Positions 25,583 through 34,073 of a stretch of DNA of 64,000 nucleotides are shown here, in pieces; position 1 is the stretch's first letter; every line of letters starts with the position of its first letter. The position numbers and the translations under genes were made by a program. The notes under the pieces are model-generated. The model saw nothing but the letters and a program-made list of their open reading frames with translations, did no database searches and had not been told where the DNA came from. The DNA comes from Parendozoicomonas callyspongiae. Lineage in GTDB: Bacteria > Pseudomonadota > Gammaproteobacteria > Pseudomonadales > Endozoicomonadaceae. Location of the stretch: contig NZ_JAMFLX010000011.1 of the NCBI RefSeq assembly GCF_023502345.1, positions 62,001 through 126,000 on the forward strand, written 5' to 3'.

Positions 25583-27367
25583 ATGCGCAGCCATTATTGC
25601 GGCGATCTCAACCTGAGCCATGACGGCCAGACAGTAACATTGTGCGGCTGGGTGCATCGTCGCCGTGACCACGGTGGCGTTATTTTCCTGGATCTTCGTG
25701 ATCGGGAAGGTATTACCCAGGTGGTCATTGACCCTGATACCGAAGAGGCTTTCGCCCTGGCGGATAAAGCACGCAGTGAGTATGTGCTGAAGGTAACCGG
25801 CCGGGTTCGTCCGCGCCCCGAAGGTACCATCAATCCCAATATGCCGACTGGTGAAATCGAGGTTCTGGGCAAGGACGTTGAGATTCTGAACAGCGCTCAG
25901 ACTCCTCCATTCCAGCTTGACGGCTACACCGATGTCGGTGAGGAAGTCCGTCTGCGCTATCGCTACATGGATCTGCGTCGTCCTGAAATGCAGGAAAAGC
26001 TGATCATGCGCAGCAAGGCGACCCGCATTGTGCGCAGCTTCCTGGAAGAGCAGGGTTTTCTGGATATTGAAACACCGGTACTGACCAAGGCTACCCCTGA
26101 AGGTGCCCGTGATTACCTGGTACCAAGCCGTGTTCACCCTGGGTCTTTCTACGCACTGCCTCAGTCTCCACAGCTGTTCAAGCAGCTGCTGATGGTGTCC
26201 GGCTTTGATCGTTACTACCAGATCGTAAAGTGTTTCCGCGATGAAGACCTGCGTGCCGAGCGTCAGCCGGAATTTACCCAGATCGATATCGAAACTTCAT
26301 TTATGAATGAAGAGCAGATCATGGGTAATGCCGAGACTATGGTTCGCCAGATGTTCGGTGAGCTGATCAATGTTGATCTGGGCGAATTCCCGCACATGAC
26401 CTTTGCTGAAGCCATGCGCCGTTTCGGTTCTGACAAGCCGGACCTGCGTATTCCTCTGGAGCTGGTGGATATCGATGAGCTGGTCAGCGGTGTTGACTTC
26501 AAGGTCTTCAAAGGCCCGGCAAACGATTCCAAAGGTCGTGTTGCTGCACTGAAACTGCCTGAAGGCGGTACTAAGCTGACCCGTAAGCAGATTGATGATT
26601 ACGGCAAGTATGTTGGTACCTATGGTGCCAAAGGTCTGGCCTGGATCAAGGTTAACGCTCTGGAAAATGGTATCGAAGGTCTGCAGTCCCCGATCCTGAA
26701 GTTCCTGGGTGAAGACGTGGCTTTGAACATCATGAGCCACCTGGAAGCCAAGAATGGCGATATCATTTTCTTCGGTGCTGACAAGGCTTCCGTTGTCAAT
26801 GATTCCATGGGTGCTCTGCGCTGCAAGATCGGTGCAGATCTGAACCTGTACATCAGCGACTGGGCTCCTCTGTGGGTTGTTGACTTTCCTATGTTTGAAG
26901 AGAACGGTAAAGGTGGCCTGACTGCACTGCATCATCCGTTCACTGCGCCAACCTGTTCTCCACAAGAGCTGGAAGCCAACCCTGCCGAAGCATTGTCCCG
27001 TGCTTACGATATGGTTATCAACGGCTATGAAGTGGGTGGCGGTTCCATCCGTATCTACGATCAGGATATGCAGTCTGCGGTATTCCGTGTTCTGAACATT
27101 CAAAAAGAAGAACAGGAAGAGAAGTTCGGCTTCCTGTTGGATGCCCTGAAGTTTGGTGCTCCACCTCACGGTGGTCTGGCCTTTGGTCTGGATCGCCTGG
27201 TTATGTTGCTGTGCGGCACTGACAGCATCCGTGAAGTGATTGCCTTCCCGAAAACCCAGTCTGCCTCCTGCCTGATGACCCAGGCGCCCAGCCCTGTTGA
27301 TGCAGAGCAGCTGCATGAGCTAAATATCCGCATTCGTCGCGATCCGGCTTCAGCTACCAGTCATTAA
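25583..27367 (+). CDS. aspS: Aspartyl-tRNA synthetase
   Basis: Class IIb synthetase that charges tRNA-Asp, cytoplasmic homodimer. At 594 residues it is the bacterial type. The N-terminal OB-fold anticodon domain starts [32 protein letters not shown] (written through residue 32). Motif 2 contains [18 protein letters not shown], the bacterial insertion (GAD) domain lies at about 290-420, and motif 3 is [13 protein letters not shown]. Whether it is discriminating or not (Asp versus Asp/Asn) cannot be told by eye. Followed by a terminator at 27397. Confidence 0.97.
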   Translation: MRSHYCGDLNLSHDGQTVTLCGWVHRRRDHGGVIFLDLRDREGITQVVIDPDTEEAFALADKARSEYVLKVTGRVRPRPEGTINPNMPTGEIEVLGKDVEILNSAQTPPFQLDGYTDVGEEVRLRYRYMDLRRPEMQEKLIMRSKATRIVRSFLEEQGFLDIETPVLTKATPEGARDYLVPSRVHPGSFYALPQSPQLFKQLLMVSGFDRYYQIVKCFRDEDLRAERQPEFTQIDIETSFMNEEQIMGNAETMVRQMFGELINVDLGEFPHMTFAEAMRRFGSDKPDLRIPLELVDIDELVSGVDFKVFKGPANDSKGRVAALKLPEGGTKLTRKQIDDYGKYVGTYGAKGLAWIKVNALENGIEGLQSPILKFLGEDVALNIMSHLEAKNGDIIFFGADKASVVNDSMGALRCKIGADLNLYISDWAPLWVVDFPMFEENGKGGLTALHHPFTAPTCSPQELEANPAEALSRAYDMVINGYEVGGGSIRIYDQDMQSAVFRVLNIQKEEQEEKFGFLLDALKFGAPPHGGLAFGLDRLVMLLCGTDSIREVIAFPKTQSASCLMTQAPSPVDAEQLHELNIRIRRDPASATSH

Positions 27368-27396
27368 TCGATTTTTCGAATTTGGTTTATGTCCTC

Positions 27397-27431
27397 ACCG
27401 GAGACTGTCATTAGGCAGCCTCCGGTTTTTT
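27397..27431 (+). terminator. Terminator after aspS
   Basis: ACCGGAG and CTCCGGT pair across an inner CTG/CAG, followed by six T residues, 30 nt after the aspS stop. Confidence 0.8.
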
Positions 27432-27569
27432 ATGTGCCGGTTACAAAACGCTATGAAGCGCAGTGCTGTGACTCCTATGCTATTGCTTTGCAAGACTATG
27501 TTCTCTTGAGATCCCGATAGAACCCGGGATAGTCGACAAAAATAACTGCTGTGGGAGGCAGGTAGCTGC

Positions 27570-28766
27570 ATGGCTCTTACGTTCTGGCAGACACTTGTTC
27601 TGGCAATTCTGGTTCTTTTTCTTGGCCGTGGTTTGAACCGCATAGTGCCGGTGTTCCGCGAATTTAATATTCCCGAACCTGTCAGCGGGGGATTTCTGGC
27701 CTCTCTAGTGTTTGGCCTTATTTACTTTGTTTTTGATGTGCAGGTCAGTTTTTATATGGCGGAAAGAGATAACTTCTTGCTGGTCTTTTTTACCACGATA
27801 GGGTTGTCCTCCCGCTTTTCGACACTGAAAGAGGGTGGCAGCAGTCTTATGGTTCTACTGGTTATCGCCTGTACTTTTCTGGTAATTCAGAACGGGGTGG
27901 GTGTTTCACTTGCGTATCTGTGTGGAATCAATCCGGTTCTCGGCATTATCGGAGGTTCAATAACCATGAGTGGCGGACATGGTACCGCCATTGCCTGGGC
28001 GCCGGTTATTACAGATAAATACGGTCTTGCCAATGCGGCCGAAGCTGGGGCGGCCTGTGCAACCTTTGGGCTGATACTGGGCGGCCTGGTTGGCGGGCCT
28101 GTGGCACGTAGCCTGATCGCACGCGACAAACTCAAACCGCTATCCAGCGAGCATATAACAGTAGGAGCCCGCAATGGTGAAGAGCGCGAGCAGATTGATG
28201 CTCCGGCAGTGCTCACCAGCCTTTTGATGCTCGCTATTGCAATTGCCGCAGGAGTTGAGCTGGCAGCCTGGGTGGCAGATATTGGTTTTTTCCTGCCAAC
28301 CTATGCAACCTGCCTGTTTATTGGGGTTGTTCTGGCCAACGGGATGCCGCTGATTTTCAAACATATGACCAAACCTGCTGACTGTAAATCTCTGGCTCTG
28401 ATTTCTGATCTGTCCCTGGGGCTGTTTCTGGCCATTTCCCTGATGAGTATGCAGCTTTGGACCCTGGTGGATCTGGCCCTTCCCATACTGGTACTGCTGT
28501 TTGCTCAGGTTGTTGTGCTGGTAGTGTTTTGCTATTTCCTCATCTATCCGTTGCTGGGTAGAGATTATGACTCTGCCGTTATGTGTTCGGGTTATCTTGG
28601 CATGGCTCTGGGGGCTACACCGAATGCAATTGCTAATATGACTGCGGTTACCAGGCATTGCGGCCCTTCCTCAAAGGCATTTATCGTGGTGCCGCTGGTT
28701 GGTGTGTTCTTTATTGATATCGCCAATGCTGTGGTTATTCAGTTGTTTCTTGGTTGGGTTGGTTAG
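27570..28766 (+). CDS. gltS: Sodium/glutamate symporter (GltS family)
   Basis: An inner-membrane Na+-coupled glutamate uptake carrier, 398 residues with about ten hydrophobic helices arranged as two inverted halves. The first reentrant-loop signature is [16 protein letters not shown] (about 129-144), and the second half has the matching [13 protein letters not shown] near residue 351. The N-terminal helix starts directly ([16 protein letters not shown]). The start is supported by GGGAGG about 10 nt upstream. The gene interrupts the usual aspS-yebC order; the yebC promoter lies just after its stop. Confidence 0.92.
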   Translation: MALTFWQTLVLAILVLFLGRGLNRIVPVFREFNIPEPVSGGFLASLVFGLIYFVFDVQVSFYMAERDNFLLVFFTTIGLSSRFSTLKEGGSSLMVLLVIACTFLVIQNGVGVSLAYLCGINPVLGIIGGSITMSGGHGTAIAWAPVITDKYGLANAAEAGAACATFGLILGGLVGGPVARSLIARDKLKPLSSEHITVGARNGEEREQIDAPAVLTSLLMLAIAIAAGVELAAWVADIGFFLPTYATCLFIGVVLANGMPLIFKHMTKPADCKSLALISDLSLGLFLAISLMSMQLWTLVDLALPILVLLFAQVVVLVVFCYFLIYPLLGRDYDSAVMCSGYLGMALGATPNAIANMTAVTRHCGPSSKAFIVVPLVGVFFIDIANAVVIQLFLGWVG

Positions 28767-28773
28767 TTCTGGG

Positions 28774-28779
28774 TATAAT
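28774..28779 (+). promoter_or_regulatory. -10 element of the yebC promoter
   Basis: Perfect TATAAT in the context GGGTATAATGCGCG, 31 nt before the yebC ATG. The -35 is poor (TTGG-rich). The context is nearly identical to that upstream of fmdB. Confidence 0.6.
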
Positions 28780-28809
28780 GCGCGTTTTTTGATTGTTCGA
28801 GGATTGCAG

Positions 28810-29556
28810 ATGGCAGGTCATAGTAAGTGGGCCAACATCAAGCACCGCAAGGCCGCTCAGGACGCCAAGCGTGGCAAGATCTTCACCAAGCTTATTCGTG
28901 AGCTGGTAGTTGCCGCCAAATTGGGTGGTGGAAATGTCGAAGACAACCCACGCCTGCGTGCGGCAGTAGACAAGGCGCTGGGTGCCAATATGACCCGTGA
29001 CACCATTAACCGCGCGATCGCCCGTGGTGCTGGTGGTGATGACGATTCCAATATGGATGAGATCACCTATGAAGGTTACGGTCCCGGTGGTGTTGCCGTT
29101 CTGGTTGAGTGTCTGAGTGATAACCGCAACCGTACTGTATCTGAAGTTCGTCACGCTTTTTCCAAACATGGTGGCAACCTGGGTACTGACGGCTCCGTAG
29201 CTTACCTGTTCGAAAGAAAAGGTCAGATTTTCTTCGGCGAAGGTGCCGACGAAGACGCGATCATGGAAGCTGCCCTGGAAGCGGGTGCGGAAGATGTTGT
29301 TGCCAACGATGACGGATCTGTTGAAGTGCTGACTGACTGGACTGAGTTCATGTCCGTCAAGGATGCGCTGGAAGCAGCTGGCCTGAAGCCTGAAGGTGGT
29401 GAAGTGGCGATGATTGCTTCTACCCAGGCTGAACTGGATCTGGCTGGTGCAGAAAAAGTTCTGAAACTGATTGATCGTCTGGAAGACCTGGACGATGTGC
29501 AGAACGTCTACACCAACGCGGATATCTCTGCTGAAATCATGGAGCAGCTTGGCTGA
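28810..29556 (+). CDS. yebC: YebC/PmpR-family regulatory protein
   Basis: A 248-residue cytoplasmic protein of the YebC family, which includes a DNA-binding regulator (PmpR of Pseudomonas) and translation-factor-like members. It begins [23 protein letters not shown], the family signature, and continues with [15 protein letters not shown] and [23 protein letters not shown] (written through in parts). The long upstream frame to 28699 overlaps gltS and is not real. In pseudomonads this gene immediately precedes ruvC; here about 7 kb of other genes intervene. Confidence 0.96.
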   Translation: MAGHSKWANIKHRKAAQDAKRGKIFTKLIRELVVAAKLGGGNVEDNPRLRAAVDKALGANMTRDTINRAIARGAGGDDDSNMDEITYEGYGPGGVAVLVECLSDNRNRTVSEVRHAFSKHGGNLGTDGSVAYLFERKGQIFFGEGADEDAIMEAALEAGAEDVVANDDGSVEVLTDWTEFMSVKDALEAAGLKPEGGEVAMIASTQAELDLAGAEKVLKLIDRLEDLDDVQNVYTNADISAEIMEQLG

Positions 29557-29567
29557 TCTGCGATAAC

Positions 29568-29600
29568 CCTGCCCCGCCGTGGGCAGGTGTGTTTTTCTTC
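29568..29600 (+). terminator. Terminator after yebC
   Basis: CCTGCCC / GGGCAGG 7-bp GC stem with a 6-nt loop, then TGTGTTTTTCTTC, 12 nt after the yebC stop. Confidence 0.75.
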
Positions 29601-29739
29601 TTTCTAATATGTTGTTTTATCACTTATTTTTTCTTGAAATCCTGATGTATCCATAGCGTTAGTTTCGGGTTGAACCAACTGAATTAGTCATAATCAAAAT
29701 CTATTCTTAGATAATTTGATGATGGCAGAAGGATAATCT

Positions 29740-30981
29740 ATGGAACCCCGTGTGGTGAGTACTACCTGCAGCGCCAGCGTGTCAGCCGAAACGGCTGCTC
29801 TTTCTTCAGGAGTAAGTAGCGGCGGTCAGTGTGATACAGGTGCATCAATTGTCGCCGTTCAAAATCAAGCCCCCTCGGCTTTCTTGCCGCTGCCCCTTTC
29901 GGAATATGCGGGGCTGCTAGATAGGCTTAACGTTGCAGAGCGAAATGTTATTGTGTTGAAAGTTAATTGCGATGCGTTGTCAGATACAGTGATAAAAAAT
30001 GAACAACAAATTAAGTCGATGCAGCAACATATTCTAATAGAAGAGGCAAAAATACAAGAACTCACCTTGAGGCAAAATGAGGTTGTTGAGAGCCTTGAGA
30101 ATAGAGATACTGAAATAGAGTGCCTAAAAAATAAACATGAATCAGAAGTGCAAAAGTTAAAGGATGAGCAAAAAGACAAATTACAACAGGTAACGTCGGA
30201 GATAGCCCCGCGCATATTGGCTAGTTTTTTATCGATGGTAGAGGAAAATGCAAAAGTTATAGAGAGAAAGCATAAAGAAGATATGCGGCAGTCAGAGCAG
30301 AAACTTAAAGAAGAATACAAAGCAAAGGAGGAGCATATAAAACAAAAAACTGAGGCGAATGAGGTAAAACTAAAACGGGAATATGAAGAAAAAGAAAAGC
30401 AATTAAAAAGTATGCATGAAGAAGAGCTGCGCACAAAAAAAAATTACGAAACTGAAAATATGATTCTTCGTAATAAGATTGAAAAACTGGGGCTTGGTAC
30501 TGCAATTGGAATTAACACGATAGAACTTGCCAAGAGAATTTTTAACCATCGTAGACAGCACCCATCAACCCCCTGCCATGTCCAGGACTTTAAGATCATG
30601 GATCAAAGTTGTCCAATAACTGTTTGGCCTGATGGTCGGCCGAACATGGGCGTGGAGCTTGAGGAATCCATTCAAAGCTATAAAAGCAGAAAGGCTGTCT
30701 TGGAGAGTGAAATCAGCTCCCTCAAGTCTCAGCTTGAAGATTTAAAGTCGATGGCAGATCCAGAGGCAGGCGGGAAGCAATCCAGTCTACTGGTGCAAAA
30801 AGCTGGTGGAATCCCAAGTCGAAAGCGTAAGGTTGTAAAGCAGATGCTAGGCAGTGACGAAACAACATTACCAGCATCAAAAAAGGTCGCTACTGTGGTT
30901 ATTGATAGGCCGGACGATACTCCCCTTACATTTACCAGATTTGGCCGGGTTTCAAAAAAACCGAAGATGTATGACGAGTAG
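29740..30981 (+). CDS. Coiled-coil protein, first of three tandem paralogues
   Basis: A 413-residue protein of unknown function. The N-terminal ~45 residues are Ser/Ala/Gly/Thr-rich and low-complexity. Residues about 60-255 form a long, charged coiled coil (runs such as KHKEDMRQSEQKLKEEYKAK). Then comes a conserved globular block, PCHVQDFKIMDQSCPITVW followed by PDGRPNMGVELEE (about 282-312), a second coiled coil, and a basic tail with SRKRKVVKQ and GRVSKKPKMYDE. No signal peptide or membrane helix. The leader and C-terminus are shared with the two genes downstream. Ribosome-binding site AAGGA before ATG. A nuclear-localisation-like basic tail and Ser-rich N-terminus would suit a secreted effector, but that is speculation. 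Confidence 0.85.
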   Translation: MEPRVVSTTCSASVSAETAALSSGVSSGGQCDTGASIVAVQNQAPSAFLPLPLSEYAGLLDRLNVAERNVIVLKVNCDALSDTVIKNEQQIKSMQQHILIEEAKIQELTLRQNEVVESLENRDTEIECLKNKHESEVQKLKDEQKDKLQQVTSEIAPRILASFLSMVEENAKVIERKHKEDMRQSEQKLKEEYKAKEEHIKQKTEANEVKLKREYEEKEKQLKSMHEEELRTKKNYETENMILRNKIEKLGLGTAIGINTIELAKRIFNHRRQHPSTPCHVQDFKIMDQSCPITVWPDGRPNMGVELEESIQSYKSRKAVLESEISSLKSQLEDLKSMADPEAGGKQSSLLVQKAGGIPSRKRKVVKQMLGSDETTLPASKKVATVVIDRPDDTPLTFTRFGRVSKKPKMYDE

Positions 30982-31126
30982 AATAAGATGGCATAGGCTG
31001 GAATGAATCATGCCATTGATTGAAACCTTGATATATCCATAGAGTTAGTTTCGGGTTGAACCAACTGTACTGGTCATAATCAAAATCCATTCTTGGATAA
31101 AATTAATGATGTCAGAAGGAGACTCC

Positions 31127-32329
31127 ATGGAATCAGGTATGAATACTACGTGCAGCGCCAGCTTACCATCTGGGGTGACTGCTGCTATTTCTCCGGGAGC
31201 AAGTGGCGGTCAGGGTGATGCAGGTGTATCAAGTATCGTAGCTCAAAATCCAACCTCTTCGGTTTTCTTACCGCAGTCACCTTCGAGATATGCGGATCTT
31301 GTAACCAAGTGTGAAATTCAACAGCGTGAGATTGCCGTTTTAAAATTTTATAACGATACTTATTGGGATACATTCAGATCCATGAATCAAAAAATTGATT
31401 ATATTTCCTGTGAATATGATAAAATTGTTCAGATTCTTAATGTTAAAGACGTTGAAATAGATCGTCTAAAAAAACAACATGGATTAGAAGTGCAACAGTT
31501 GAGGGATGAACATGTAGGAGAAAAGTGGCGGTTAGAGTCGACACTTCAAAGAGAATACGGAGAAAAAGGAAAGCAATTTAGAAAAAAATGTGAAGAGAAT
31601 GAGGAAAGATTAGAAAAAGAATACGAAGAAAAAAAACAACAGCTTAAACAAAATTTTGAAACGAGTATGGAAAGATTTAAACGGGTGTACGAACTAAAAG
31701 AACAAGGGTTAAGTAAAGAGTATGAAGAAAAAGAGCGGCAGTTAAAAAGCGCGAATGCAGAAGACCAGCGCTGGAAAGAATATTACAAAAATGAAAATAT
31801 GTCACTTCGTCAAAGTGCTCTAAATTTAAGTTATGGTACTATGGTTGCTATTAGTGCGATAAAACTAATCGAAAGAATTTCAGTCCATCGAAACCACTCC
31901 CCTTCAATCCCTTGTCATGTCCAGGACTTTAAGATCCTGGATCAAAGTTATCCAATAACTGTTTGGCCTGATGATCAACCGAACATGGGTGTAGAGCTTT
32001 ATAAAGAAAATCAACACCATCAATACAAGCAGGCTGTTTTGGAGGGTGAAATCAGCTCTCTCAAGTCTCAGCTTGAAGATTTAAAGTCGATGGCAGGTCC
32101 AGAGGCAGGCGGGAAGCAATCCAGTCTATCCAGTCTACTGGGGCCAGAAGCTGGTGGAATCCCAGGTCGAAAGCGTAAGGTCGCAAAGCAGATGCCAGGC
32201 AGTGACGAAACAACATTACCAGCATCAAAAAAGGTCGCTATTGTGGTTATTGATAAGCCAGACGATGCTCCCCTTATTGTTACCAGGTTCGGCCGCCGGA
32301 TTTCAAGACCGAAGGGGTATAGCAAGTAG
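31127..32329 (+). CDS. Coiled-coil protein, second of three tandem paralogues
   Basis: About 400 residues from the ATG at 31127, chosen because AAGGAG lies 7 nt upstream and because the start then aligns with paralogue 1; an in-frame ATG at 31106 would add seven residues. Layout is the same: Ser/Gly-rich N-terminus (NTTCSASLPSGVTAAIS), long charged coiled coil, conserved block PCHVQDFKILDQSYPITVW plus PDDQPNMGVEL, second coiled coil with SSLKSQLEDLKSMAGPEAGG, and basic tail. The extreme C-terminus (RISRPKGYSK) differs from the other two. A short tandem duplication (SSLSSLLG) lies before the tail. Function unknown. Confidence 0.85.
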   Translation: MESGMNTTCSASLPSGVTAAISPGASGGQGDAGVSSIVAQNPTSSVFLPQSPSRYADLVTKCEIQQREIAVLKFYNDTYWDTFRSMNQKIDYISCEYDKIVQILNVKDVEIDRLKKQHGLEVQQLRDEHVGEKWRLESTLQREYGEKGKQFRKKCEENEERLEKEYEEKKQQLKQNFETSMERFKRVYELKEQGLSKEYEEKERQLKSANAEDQRWKEYYKNENMSLRQSALNLSYGTMVAISAIKLIERISVHRNHSPSIPCHVQDFKILDQSYPITVWPDDQPNMGVELYKENQHHQYKQAVLEGEISSLKSQLEDLKSMAGPEAGGKQSSLSSLLGPEAGGIPGRKRKVAKQMPGSDETTLPASKKVAIVVIDKPDDAPLIVTRFGRRISRPKGYSK

Positions 32330-32474
32330 AATAAGATGGCATAGGCTGGAATGAATCATGCCATTGATTGAAACCTTGATATATCCATAGAGTTAGTTTC
32401 GGTTTGAACCAACTGTACTGGTCATAATCAAAATCCATTCTTGGATAAAATTAATGATGTCAGAAGGAGACTCC

Positions 32475-33731
32475 ATGGAATCAGGTATGAATACTACGTG
32501 CAGCGCCAGCTTACCATCCGGGGTGACTGCTGCTATTTCTCCGGGAGCAAGTGGCGGTCAGGGTGATGCCAGTGTATCAATTGTCACCGCTCAAAGCCAA
32601 GCCACCCCGGCTTTCTTGCCTCAGGGAAATGATCAACCGGAAACTAAACGAGAAGTGGCAAAGCGCAGTGTTTTGGCGTTGGAATTTCATAACGAGGTGT
32701 TGTCAGCGGAAGTGGGGCGCCAGAATCAAAAAATTGAAGGTATGAGCGAAAGAATTGAATTTATGGAACGAATGATTCAGATGCAGTGTATTGATCTTAA
32801 AAATGAACGGCGTCAAGTCCAAGAAAAAGACCATACAATTAAGGGACTTAACTTGGGATATTATACGGTTGTTAAGAGCCTTAAGGATAAAGACGATCAA
32901 ATAAATACACTTCAATCAGACATCAAACAGTTAAAGGAAGAGCAAAAAAAACAAATTGAGCAGTTAAAGAGAAAGCAAGAAGAAGAAGGTAAAATAAAGG
33001 AGCAACAACTAAAACGAAAACATGAAGCGGATATGGAAGAATTAAAACACAATCACATAAAAGAAGAGCAAGAGTATGAAAGGACGCGATCTATCAAAGA
33101 ACATTTGAAAAATGAAAATCAGTCACTTATTCAAACTATTAAAGTTTTGAATATCGGTGCACCGGTTGCGACCAAGACGATAGAACTTAGAAACGCTGTT
33201 TGTACCCATGAGAACAATTACCCATCAATCCCCTACCATGACCAAAGCTTTAAAGTTTTAGGTAAAAGCTTACCAATTTCTATCTGGCCCGCTGATCGAC
33301 CGAACATGGGTGTCGAACTTCAGAAAGAAAATCAACGCCTTCTATACAAACAGGTTGCCTTGCAGACTGAAATCAGCTCCCTCGCGTCTCAGCTTGCAGA
33401 TTTAAAATCGAGCTCGGGCCATGGGAGGAAATATCTTCCATCTGCTCAACAGCCATCAGATAGAGACCAATTAGCTCGAAAGCGAAAGGCTCCCGCTGGG
33501 CACAGTAGCAGCGAAATGCTAATACCACCACCCAAAAGCCTTGCGGTTACGACAGTGACCATCGATAAATCCGACGCCTCTCTCCCTGCTGTTGTGGAAT
33601 CTGAAACTGCTCCGTCGAACAATACTTCCCCTTCTGTTATACAAGTGACAATTGAGCCGCCAAGTGATACTCCCCTCACAGTTACCAGAGTTGGCCGGGT
33701 TTCAAAAAAACCGAAGATGTATGAGGAGTAG
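32475..33731 (+). CDS. Coiled-coil protein, third of three tandem paralogues
   Basis: About 418 residues from the ATG at 32475 (AAGGAG upstream). The N-terminal ~35 residues are nearly identical to paralogue 2, the coiled coil has diverged (KRKQEEEGKIKEQQLKRKHE), the conserved block reads PYHDQSFKVLGKSLPISIW plus PADRPNMGVELQKE, and a longer Ser/Pro/Thr-rich linker (about 335-390) precedes a tail GRVSKKPKMYEE that matches paralogue 1. It is a mosaic of the other two. No catalytic motif. The array ends here: the trailing repeat follows the stop but no further leader does. Confidence 0.85.
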   Translation: MESGMNTTCSASLPSGVTAAISPGASGGQGDASVSIVTAQSQATPAFLPQGNDQPETKREVAKRSVLALEFHNEVLSAEVGRQNQKIEGMSERIEFMERMIQMQCIDLKNERRQVQEKDHTIKGLNLGYYTVVKSLKDKDDQINTLQSDIKQLKEEQKKQIEQLKRKQEEEGKIKEQQLKRKHEADMEELKHNHIKEEQEYERTRSIKEHLKNENQSLIQTIKVLNIGAPVATKTIELRNAVCTHENNYPSIPYHDQSFKVLGKSLPISIWPADRPNMGVELQKENQRLLYKQVALQTEISSLASQLADLKSSSGHGRKYLPSAQQPSDRDQLARKRKAPAGHSSSEMLIPPPKSLAVTTVTIDKSDASLPAVVESETAPSNNTSPSVIQVTIEPPSDTPLTVTRVGRVSKKPKMYEE

Positions 33732-34073
33732 AATAAGATGGCATAGGCTGGAATGAGTCATGTTACTGATTCAACTCAGATCATATTGACCCCCAGAGTC
33801 AACAGGAATAGCAGTATTGTAATGGTAGTCACCAAGGCTAATGGTTTCAGCCACTCTTTCATGGCTTGGCTCAACCTCTGTTCAGGGATATGAAACATTG
33901 TGTTTTCTATCAATATTTTCGCAGGCACAGAACCAAAAAAACGCACTCTGCCTCATCAGTCAGCAGCTTAATGCTGTTGCTTTGCTTAAGCTGTTGCTTT
34001 TGGTTACTGGTTTTAGAAAAATTGTAATCCTTGATGATGTGTGAAAAAACTTATTGTGGTTCGGTAAAAAACA
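33732..34073. other. Intergenic region at the end of the coiled-coil array
   Basis: About 340 nt between convergent genes. It begins with the trailing repeat of the array (GAATAAGATGGCATAGGCTG, to about 33775). The remainder shows no convincing gene or hairpin; a 67-codon frame at 33841-34044 lacks a ribosome-binding site and family features. Confidence 0.5.

Larger units (their letters stand above)
29640..33775 (+). repeat. Tandem triplication of a ~1.35-kb unit (leader + coiled-coil gene)
   Basis: Each unit starts with a near-identical leader (TCCATAGAGTTAGTTTCGG... about 90 nt) and ends with GAATAAGATGGCATAGGCTG after the stop codon. Aligned leader positions are 29661, 31047 and 32395, giving periods of 1386 and 1348 bp. 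Units 2 and 3 are nearly identical through the leader and first ~130 nt of coding sequence. Confidence 0.9.
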
